DNA from: Bacteroidota bacterium | GTDB taxonomy: Bacteria; Bacteroidota; Bacteroidia; 2-12-FULL-35-15 | Length of the DNA: 39,637 nt | Direction: 5' to 3' | NCBI GenBank assembly: GCA_947476185.1 | Contig: CANJPX010000029.1 | Span: 1-39,637 of the forward strand | Shown here: one piece after another, positions 32,989-39,637 of the stretch | How the letters are laid out: the number at the start of each line of letters is the position of its first letter | Position numbering within the stretch: the first letter of the stretch is position 1 | The notes under the pieces: generated by a model | What the model saw: the letters and a program-made list of their open reading frames with translations, nothing else | Database searches by the model: none | Told to the model about the DNA's origin: nothing | Made by a program: the position numbers and the translations under genes

Positions 32989-34229
32989 AACTAACAGTAG
33001 AAAAAATAAATGCCGCGGCAGAAAATTTAAATGGAGTGGCATTTCATACTCCATTGCAACATAACTTTCAGTTGAGCGAAGAGTTCGGGTGTAATGTTTA
33101 TTTAAAAAGGGAAGACCTGCAAGTTGTCCGCTCCTATAAACTTCGCGGAGCCTACAATAAAATCAGTTCTTTATCAGAAAATGAAAGATCGAAAGGTGTT
33201 GTATGCGCAAGTGCAGGGAACCACGCACAAGGTGTGGCTTTTTCCTGCAAAAAATTAAATATCCGCGGCACCATCTTCATGCCTTTTACAACTCCTTTAC
33301 AAAAAGTAAATCAGGTAAAACTTTTTGGAAAAGAGCATGTGGAAATAATTTTAGTTGGCGATACCTATGATGATGCTTTTAAAGCTTCCAAGGAATTTTG
33401 TTCATCTAATGGAGCTATTTTTGTTCATCCCTTCGATGATGAAAAAGTGATCGAAGGACAAGCTACAGTTGCGAAAGAAATTATGGATGATGCTAACTTC
33501 AATATCGATTATTTACTCGTTCCTATTGGTGGCGGAGGATTGGCTGCAGGCATGATTACCTATTTTTCTATGCTCAGTCCTGAAACAAAAATTATTGGCG
33601 TTGAACCTGAAGGTGCACCGTCCATGAAAACATCCATTCAAAATGGATATAATACCGAACTACAAGAGATAGATAAATTTGTTGATGGTGCTGCAGTAAA
33701 AAAAGTCGGAGACTTAACTTTTGAGATCTGTAAAAATAAATTGAACGAAATTGTTCTTGTACCGGAAGGTAAAGTATGCACAACTATATTGGATCTGTAT
33801 AACAGACAAGCAATAGTTGTTGAACCTGCAGGTGCACTTACTGTAACGGCTTTACATTTTCTGAAAGATACTTTAAAAGGAAAAAATGTAGTTTGTGTCA
33901 TGAGCGGAAGTAACAACGATATCATGCGCACGGAAGAGATAAGAGAACGTTCACTCTTGTATGAAGGTCTTAAACATTTTTTTGTGATTCGATTTCCTCA
34001 ACGCGCTGGTGCTTTGAAAGAATTTGTTTCCAATGTTTTAGGGAATCAGGATGACATCGTTCACTTTGAATATATGAAAAAGAATAATCGTGAAAACGGA
34101 CCTGCTTTGGTTGGATTGGAAATAAAACATCCTGAAGATCTGAAATTATTAAAAATCAGATTATCAGAATCGGGTTTTCAATATGAATATTTAAACAGAA
34201 ATGATAACCTTTTGCAATTTCTCGTTTAA
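32985..34229 (+). CDS. ilvA: Threonine dehydratase (ammonia-lyase), biosynthetic
   Basis: IlvA deaminates threonine to 2-oxobutyrate, the entry to isoleucine. The protein has 414 residues and is a fold-type II PLP enzyme. The cofactor lysine is Lys52 (VVRSYKLRGAYNKI), the phosphate-binding loop is PIGGGGLAAGM, and a SAGNHAQGVAFS motif is present. A single ACT-like domain lies at the C-terminus (about 325-414, HFFVIRFPQRAGALKEF), as in the shorter Bacillus-type enzyme. It probably mediates Ile feedback. I use the ATG at 32985, overlapping the ilvC stop by 4 nt; a frame open from 32949 would add 12 unlikely residues. It is the last gene of the operon. Confidence 0.95.
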   Translation: MKLTVEKINAAAENLNGVAFHTPLQHNFQLSEEFGCNVYLKREDLQVVRSYKLRGAYNKISSLSENERSKGVVCASAGNHAQGVAFSCKKLNIRGTIFMPFTTPLQKVNQVKLFGKEHVEIILVGDTYDDAFKASKEFCSSNGAIFVHPFDDEKVIEGQATVAKEIMDDANFNIDYLLVPIGGGGLAAGMITYFSMLSPETKIIGVEPEGAPSMKTSIQNGYNTELQEIDKFVDGAAVKKVGDLTFEICKNKLNEIVLVPEGKVCTTILDLYNRQAIVVEPAGALTVTALHFLKDTLKGKNVVCVMSGSNNDIMRTEEIRERSLLYEGLKHFFVIRFPQRAGALKEFVSNVLGNQDDIVHFEYMKKNNRENGPALVGLEIKHPEDLKLLKIRLSESGFQYEYLNRNDNLLQFLV

Positions 34230-34260
34230 TAAATACGGTATTTGAATTTGTCCCGGAAAG

Positions 34261-34295
34261 GCCAAAAAGACTATTACTTTAAGAGTATTTTTGGC
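34261..34295. terminator. Hairpin after ilvA
   Basis: GCCAAAAA (34261-34268) and TTTTTGGC (34288-34295) form an 8-bp stem, with a smaller inner stem TACT/AGTA. The T-run is inside the stem and none follows it, so termination is plausible but not certain. It separates ilvA from ribBA. Confidence 0.5.
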
Positions 34296-34336
34296 TATAA
34301 ATCCTCTACAAACAAGCAAAAACTGTTGTTTTTTAT

Positions 34337-34344
34337 TATCTTTG
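34337..34344 (+). promoter_or_regulatory. -7 box before ribBA
   Basis: TATCTTTG matches TAnnTTTG exactly and lies 19 nt before the ATG at 34363. No clear -33 element was found. It sits inside the upstream extension of the ribBA frame and so favours the later start. No FMN riboswitch-like structure is apparent in this leader of about 12 nt. Confidence 0.45.
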
Positions 34345-34362
34345 TATTCTAATACTATAAAA

Positions 34363-35574
34363 ATGCATTCTGTATTAAATACCATTGAAGAAGCAATTGC
34401 CGACTTAAAAGCTGGAAAAGTGATCATCGTTGTGGATGATGAGAACCGTGAGAATGAAGGTGATTTCCTTACTGCCGCTGAAAATGCCACTCCCGAAGTA
34501 ATTAATTTTATGGCGACTTACGGCCGCGGACTTATCTGTTCGGCAATAACAGAACAGCGTTGTGCTGAATTGGGATTGGAAATGATGGTTACAAATAATA
34601 CTGCCGAACATTCTACCGCATTCACCGTTTCTGTTGATCTGCTTGGATACGGCTGTACCACCGGGATTTCAGCTTCCGATCGTTCGAAAACGATCAAAGC
34701 ATTAATCAATCCTGCAATTAAACCTGAAGAATTGGGTAAACCCGGCCATATTTTCCCTTTGAAAGCTAAAAAAGGTGGAGTTCTTCGCAGAGCCGGTCAT
34801 ACTGAGGCTACAGTCGACCTTGCACGTTTGGCCGGATTCGAACCGGCAGGAGCATTGGTGGAGATCATGAATGAAGATGGTACCATGGCCCGTTTGCCAC
34901 AGCTTCTTGAAATATCAAAAAAACATAACCTTAAAATAATTTCTATCGAAGATCTGATCGCATATCGAATTAAGAACGAATCGATCATCACAAGAAATGT
35001 TCAGGTTAAAATGCCTACGCAATGGGGTGATTTTGATCTCGTAGCCTATCGCCAAACTACTGACGACCTTGAACATCTTGCATTAATAAAAGGAACATGG
35101 GATAAAGATGAACCTGTTTTGGTTCGTGTTCACTCCTCTTGCTTAACCGGTGATATTTTCGGATCATGCAGATGCGATTGCGGACAGCAGCTTCACAGAT
35201 CAATGGAAATGATCGAGAAAGTTGGAAAAGGCGTTATCGTGTATATGAACCAGGAAGGTCGCGGTATTGGATTGCTGAATAAACTGAAAGCATATAAATT
35301 ACAGGAAGAAGGAAGAGATACTGTTGAAGCAAATGAAGACCTTGGCTTTAAAGCCGATGAACGCGATTACGGTGTTGGTGCGCAAATATTGAGAGACCTT
35401 GGTGTTTCAAAGATCCGCTTGATGAGTAACAATCCGAAGAAACGTGCCGGATTGATCGGTTACGGATTAGAGATCGTTGAAAATGTTTCTATTCAAATTG
35501 AACCAAATGAACACAATAAATTTTATCTTCAAACCAAACGCGATAAATTGGGGCATATTTTAAAATTTGATTAA
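34363..35574 (+). CDS. ribBA: Bifunctional riboflavin enzyme: DHBP synthase / GTP cyclohydrolase II
   Basis: This protein catalyses both entry reactions of riboflavin synthesis. The N-terminal half (about 1-200) makes 3,4-dihydroxy-2-butanone 4-phosphate from ribulose 5-phosphate, with the acidic metal site [13 protein letters not shown] and the [16 protein letters not shown] motif. The C-terminal half (about 205-403) opens the GTP ring, with zinc ligands Cys258, Cys269 and Cys271 ([20 protein letters not shown]) and the conserved [11 protein letters not shown]. Both sets of key residues look intact. The protein has 403 residues from the ATG at 34363; the frame is open from 34291 but the added residues are unlike the family. 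It is transcribed from its own promoter. Confidence 0.96.
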   Translation: MHSVLNTIEEAIADLKAGKVIIVVDDENRENEGDFLTAAENATPEVINFMATYGRGLICSAITEQRCAELGLEMMVTNNTAEHSTAFTVSVDLLGYGCTTGISASDRSKTIKALINPAIKPEELGKPGHIFPLKAKKGGVLRRAGHTEATVDLARLAGFEPAGALVEIMNEDGTMARLPQLLEISKKHNLKIISIEDLIAYRIKNESIITRNVQVKMPTQWGDFDLVAYRQTTDDLEHLALIKGTWDKDEPVLVRVHSSCLTGDIFGSCRCDCGQQLHRSMEMIEKVGKGVIVYMNQEGRGIGLLNKLKAYKLQEEGRDTVEANEDLGFKADERDYGVGAQILRDLGVSKIRLMSNNPKKRAGLIGYGLEIVENVSIQIEPNEHNKFYLQTKRDKLGHILKFD

Positions 35575-35580
35575 ACCGAT

Positions 35581-35615
35581 AAAAAAAGATCCTGCAAATT
35601 GCAGGATCTTTTTTT
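35581..35615. terminator. Strong bidirectional terminator
   Basis: A perfect 15-bp stem pairs AAAAAAAGATCCTGC (35581-35595) with GCAGGATCTTTTTTT (35601-35615) around the loop AAATT. It serves both ribBA and the convergent TamB-family gene, whose stop codon (35614-35616) overlaps the right arm. Confidence 0.93.
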
Positions 35616-38600
35616 ATTCAAGAGGAATCGTTTCTTCGTCCTTTTTCTTACCACTTCCCTTCCACCCCTTCATGGTCCGCAAATATTGTTTATACAACTC
35701 GCCTATCGTATTAAATTCTTCTCTGTAAAAGATACCTACACCTTGTGTATACGCACCATTGACAGCAGCTTGACTATTATCATTCGCTTTATTGAAAGCC
35801 TTTACCCGAACCTTTCCATCATCTGTAATCTTATAGTCAACATTCACATCCCCAACTAAGTTGTTTGCATTTTGTGAATTAGTACTATTACCGATGTTTC
35901 CTTCAACAGATAATTTATCGTTAAATAATTGAGTAGACAATGCCACCTCCAACTCATCTTTTGAAATTGATGTAACACCGGGACGATAATTCACACCGAT
36001 ATCAAAATCATTACTTATTTTACTGAGCATATTACTTAGTTGATTGGAAAGCATTTCACTTGTGTTTGCAAATCCCGCATCGGCAACATTCGGACCGCCT
36101 CCACCGGAGCTGCTCAATTGATAAGGTGTTACAAAACTATTTAAGATCAGCAATGAAAAAACCTGGCGGTTCACTTCCGCGTCATTATTTATATAACTCA
36201 AAATTGTTTGCCGTGTTGATGCGTCAACAGTTGGCAAACCTATATCAAAGCCAATAGCAGGTGACAGCAAGTCTCCGGTCATATTCATTCCAACATCAAC
36301 AGGGTATCTTTTCTTATACGCTGTATTGGTGGAATCTTCAGGGAAAAATATTTTAATAGGCGCCCTTGCTTTATAAACAGCGCTGATATTCAGATCTGCT
36401 TTATATGGAATACCACTCCATTTGATTGTTCCGCCCTTTTTAAGATCGAATTTTTTATTGATGATGTTTTGAAGTGTAAATAAATAGTCTCCATTTTCAA
36501 TCAAATAATCGCCATACATTTTAAACTCTCCTTTTTCAATTTTCAAATTTAAATTTCCACGACCTCTTGCCTTTATCACATCACCTACTTTTTGATCGAA
36601 GATCAGCTGAACTTCAGCATCCGGCGTCATATCAAGATCAAAATTTAAAACCAAACCTCCTAGGGAAACTTTATAATTATCATTTACTTTTAATGAACTA
36701 TCTTTCTTAATAAAAGTAATAAAGTCATTTTGACTCACTTCAGACGTTCCGCCTAATGGGATATAAAATTTCGTGAGTTCCGTTTTAGATAAAATATTAA
36801 CCTTATCCGACTTATCTACAGAAGTTACTTTTTCAGTTTTTACATTTGCATCAATAAAAATCTCGTTGTTCACAAAACCAAAAATGTTAACAACACCGGT
36901 CACAAATGCTTGTCCGTAATACAAACTATTATCTGCCTCGGTTGTATTCAAACACATAAATTTATTTGCCTTGATATCAATATCCAGCTGAAAATTCTTG
37001 AAATTATCATGATATACCTTTCCCGTTACAATTGCTTTATTATTATTTGGGATATCATAAAGAACCATATTTTCAATACCGAACGAATTGTTATCAATAA
37101 CAATATCGTGATTAAATTTATACAACGTGTTCAAATAATTAACTCGTACTTTTTGAGCATTCACATTCAGCATCCCGCTCAATTCAGGCTTTTTAATAGA
37201 CCCTTTTATGATTACATTTCCTGATAATAAACCTTCGAAATCTGAACAGTATTCCTCAACAAAAGGTTTGAACATTTGCATTTTTACTGCTTGAAGATTT
37301 ACTTCCATGTCAATATTATTATCATCTTTCTTAGGATAATAATATCCTGCAAATAAAATATTAGGAATTGCTTCTTTTGTAAATGAACCGTGAAGATAAA
37401 GGGCTTCTTTTGTTTTATCCCACACACTGGCAACATCCCCATTTCCTATCTCATTATCATTTACGAAAAGTGATTTAAAATTAAGATCACTTGTCAAGAT
37501 CATATCGTGGTAAACATCATTAATTATGGATTCACCATTTACGACTCCTTTGAAATTTATTCCTTTGGAAGTTGTGAATAAGTTAATATTATCTAAATTA
37601 AATTCATTTAAATTTAATTTTATCTGATCTTTTCTATCATCAGAAATAACGCCACCAACTGAAACCCGTTGATTTCCATTATTAAATTCAAGATCTCTGA
37701 TACTGATGTGAGAGGTATCGATTAATACATTATTATCTTTATCCACGGTCCAAACCGAATCGGAAATGATCATCAAAGAAGGTAAGATCTTGAATTCAAT
37801 TTTTTGATCCGGCTGAAAATTCAAAAATGCTTTTACATCACCTCTATATTCTTTAACCGTTCTACTATTCCAAACAAGTTCAACATTCACACTATCAGAA
37901 TGGGTGATCGTATGAATCCCAAAATCTGTTAACCCTGTACTATCAGATAATAATAAACGCTCGCTGCCGGTATTAAAATCCAACTCATTTTCATTCGTAT
38001 TTGCATCCACTATCCAGTTTTTTAAAATAAAACCGTATAGGTTCAACTTTGGTGATCCTCCATTTAACTTAAATTGATCATTATTTGAAGTAAAACTTCC
38101 GTTAATAAATGTTTTAGGTGCGATCGTTATCCCAGGCAGAAATAATCGTGTAAAAGTATCTGGTTTCTTAAACTGAATTGAATATTCAAAATTTTCATGA
38201 ACCAAATTATTTTCATCGGTATTATGAAAAAAGGAAGGCAGGTATTTATGTAAAATATCTTCTACTTCACCCGGCATTTGCAATAAAGTAAAAAGTCCAG
38301 TGATCTTAGCATCAGCAAAGTCAGAGTTTAAACTCAGGGTTTTAAAACCATTTTTTTCCTGCGAACTAAGGTCAAAAACACTTAACTTAAATAGTTCATC
38401 ATTTTGTTTATAGATCGTATTATCAAAATTTATATGCCCGATCATATTATCGATCGTATTTCCTTCCAAATTAATTATTAACTGTGTGGAAAGATCGGTT
38501 TTTTTGTCTGACTTTATAAAATGAAGTGCCACAAGATCCGCCTTATTCAAGGTTGTTATAAAATCAAGCTTCGGCAGGTTACCTGTAAAATCAACATCCC

Positions 38601-39637
38601 CTATAAAATCAAAATCAATATTATCATCTTTCACGTTCAGCCTTCCATTGAATATTTTATTTGCAAGACTTCCTTCTATTGCAATATTCTGGTAGGTATA
38701 ATTATTGAACTCTACAGAATTTACAGTCCCGGTCAATTTTGCTGAAACATCCGCAAGTGTCAGGCCTGAGCCATCGATATCAACATTTACCGTAGCTTTT
38801 CCTAAATAGGTTGCACCGAAAAATTTCCCAAAATCAAAACTGTTGGATTTTAATTTCCCCTTATACACCTCTATATTTTTTTCTATATCATGTCGGACAG
38901 ATAGATCGGAAGATAAACTACCTAAAGCAGTAGAAAATTTTCCATATGCATAAAAATCATTGTACAAACCGGTAAACGTCCCTTTAAAATTCATGTTCCC
39001 TAACTTTGCTATGTCAGATGAAACATTTAATGTTTTATGATCCTCGAAAGGCGGAATAGGAATTTCTTCGAGATCAGCATAATTCGTTGTAAGTTTTACA
39101 ACGTTAAGATAAATAAGCGTCTCGTCAATATGCGGTAAGCCTGTCAAGGTTACATCGCCAATAAATTCAGTATTTGAACCAATTTTCAGATCCATATCCT
39201 TACCTTTCAAATCACTCACTTTCCCACTAACTTTTCCCGTGACTGTGATGTTTCTGTAAATACCTTTCAACTGGGGAGCAAAATAAGCGATATCGCTCAT
39301 CTCAACATGGGAATGATCAAACTCGGCCTTAATTTTTACTTCGTCAATAAAGTCCAGAAAGGCTCTGTAATTATTATATTTAAAACTCAGGTCAGTAGAT
39401 AATTCACTCTCAGGAGTTTTTATTTTTAATTCGTCCAGTTTCATTCCAACCGAACTTAAATTAACATAACAACTTAAATTCTGTAGAATAAATCCGCTTT
39501 TCTCAACAGCTGCCAGATAATCGATTGTTGCATGAATAGTATCCTGTTCAAATTTTATATCTGTGATCCGCCCGTTAACATGTTTCACATTCAGATCAAA
39601 ATAATTGACACCGGTGGTTTCTAAGGTATCGTGTTCG
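35614..39637 (-). CDS. tamB: TamB-family translocation/assembly protein (N-terminal part outside window)
   Basis: About 1,340 residues are visible and the frame stays open to the right edge of the window, so the true start lies beyond it. The protein consists of repeated short beta-strands with alternating hydrophobic residues, of the kind forming the long lipid-conducting groove of AsmA/TamB proteins. The C-terminal TamB (DUF490) domain covers roughly the last 350 residues, with the hallmark DAEVQLIFDQKVGDVIKARGRGNL and SPAIGFDIGLPTVD...SYINNDAEVNRQVFSLLILNSF. The tail is Lys-rich and ends ETIPLE. In other bacteria such proteins help outer-membrane protein assembly or lipid transport between membranes; the exact role here is not known. 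The in-frame GTG at 39588 is not the start, since coding continues upstream of it. Confidence 0.92.
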   Translation of the reverse strand, partial: EHDTLETTGVNYFDLNVKHVNGRITDIKFEQDTIHATIDYLAAVEKSGFILQNLSCYVNLSSVGMKLDELKIKTPESELSTDLSFKYNNYRAFLDFIDEVKIKAEFDHSHVEMSDIAYFAPQLKGIYRNITVTGKVSGKVSDLKGKDMDLKIGSNTEFIGDVTLTGLPHIDETLIYLNVVKLTTNYADLEEIPIPPFEDHKTLNVSSDIAKLGNMNFKGTFTGLYNDFYAYGKFSTALGSLSSDLSVRHDIEKNIEVYKGKLKSNSFDFGKFFGATYLGKATVNVDIDGSGLTLADVSAKLTGTVNSVEFNNYTYQNIAIEGSLANKIFNGRLNVKDDNIDFDFIGDVDFTGNLPKLDFITTLNKADLVALHFIKSDKKTDLSTQLIINLEGNTIDNMIGHINFDNTIYKQNDELFKLSVFDLSSQEKNGFKTLSLNSDFADAKITGLFTLLQMPGEVEDILHKYLPSFFHNTDENNLVHENFEYSIQFKKPDTFTRLFLPGITIAPKTFINGSFTSNNDQFKLNGGSPKLNLYGFILKNWIVDANTNENELDFNTGSERLLLSDSTGLTDFGIHTITHSDSVNVELVWNSRTVKEYRGDVKAFLNFQPDQKIEFKILPSLMIISDSVWTVDKDNNVLIDTSHISIRDLEFNNGNQRVSVGGVISDDRKDQIKLNLNEFNLDNINLFTTSKGINFKGVVNGESIINDVYHDMILTSDLNFKSLFVNDNEIGNGDVASVWDKTKEALYLHGSFTKEAIPNILFAGYYYPKKDDNNIDMEVNLQAVKMQMFKPFVEEYCSDFEGLLSGNVIIKGSIKKPELSGMLNVNAQKVRVNYLNTLYKFNHDIVIDNNSFGIENMVLYDIPNNNKAIVTGKVYHDNFKNFQLDIDIKANKFMCLNTTEADNSLYYGQAFVTGVVNIFGFVNNEIFIDANVKTEKVTSVDKSDKVNILSKTELTKFYIPLGGTSEVSQNDFITFIKKDSSLKVNDNYKVSLGGLVLNFDLDMTPDAEVQLIFDQKVGDVIKARGRGNLNLKIEKGEFKMYGDYLIENGDYLFTLQNIINKKFDLKKGGTIKWSGIPYKADLNISAVYKARAPIKIFFPEDSTNTAYKKRYPVDVGMNMTGDLLSPAIGFDIGLPTVDASTRQTILSYINNDAEVNRQVFSLLILNSFVTPYQLSSSGGGGPNVADAGFANTSEMLSNQLSNMLSKISNDFDIGVNYRPGVTSISKDELEVALSTQLFNDKLSVEGNIGNSTNSQNANNLVGDVNVDYKITDDGKVRVKAFNKANDNSQAAVNGAYTQGVGIFYREEFNTIGELYKQYLRTMKGWKGSGKKKDEETIPLE

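Noticed and set aside
34291-34362. N-terminal extension of ribBA
   Set aside because: A perfect TATCTTTG promoter box lies inside it, and the DHBP synthase fold begins right after the ATG at 34363.
36910-37224. 104-residue ORF opposite the TamB-family gene
   Set aside because: It is an antisense shadow of a conserved coding region, low in complexity and rich in Ile.

Overview
The window comes from a Bacteroidota genome: low GC, no clear Shine-Dalgarno sequences, several TAnnTTTG-type -7 promoter boxes, a type IX secretion (T9SS) adhesin locus with SprB repeats and a gliding-motility-type C-terminal domain, a PorP/SprF partner, and a TamB-family protein. No rRNA, tRNA, CRISPR array, transposase or phage gene was seen. 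The species cannot be named from the sequence; a free-living environmental member of class Bacteroidia is my inference.

Layout. 1-1736: the end of a lipid-trafficking (Mla/MCE) ABC operon, with ATPase and MCE protein. 1847-2947 (minus): a bacterial eRF1-like (baeRF) protein. 3031-3271: a possible independent small RNA with its own promoter, hairpins and terminator. 3418-7622: a polyhydroxybutyrate (PHB) locus with two phasin-like granule proteins, a class I PHA synthase (PhaC) and an acetoacetyl-CoA reductase (PhaB); no PhaA thiolase is present. 7834-8064 (minus): a 76-residue eight-cysteine protein. 8332-14624: a signalling operon in which two paralogous PAS histidine kinases flank a CheB-CheR-coiled-coil-PAS fusion. 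14944-26706: a surface operon with a small secreted protein, a 2841-residue SprB-repeat adhesin with 28 repeats, a PorP/SprF protein and an OmpA-domain lipoprotein. 26834-34229: an ilvEDBNCA operon for isoleucine and valine. 34363-35574: ribBA. 35614-39637 (minus): the C-terminal 1,340 or so residues of a TamB-family protein.

The most interesting element is the ilv leader (26834-27081). It holds two complete ribosome-mediated attenuators in series. Each has a short leader ORF rich in Ile/Val codons (15 aa MKTQNLYIIVIIQTP; 16 aa MKRKIQISVIIIHSPG), a 7-bp antiterminator arm starting at or just after the leader stop codon, and an intrinsic terminator whose left arm is the antiterminator's partner. 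Transcription would have to pass both gates to reach ilvE. This predicts a series gate on branched-chain amino-acid synthesis, and the two copies look like a diverged tandem duplication.

How the genes fit together: the ilv operon has every enzyme from threonine/pyruvate to Ile and Val, including both acetolactate synthase subunits, but no leuABCD, matching the Ile/Val-biased leader peptides. The PHB genes form polymer from acetoacetyl-CoA supplied by a thiolase elsewhere. The adhesin operon depends on T9SS core genes outside the window.
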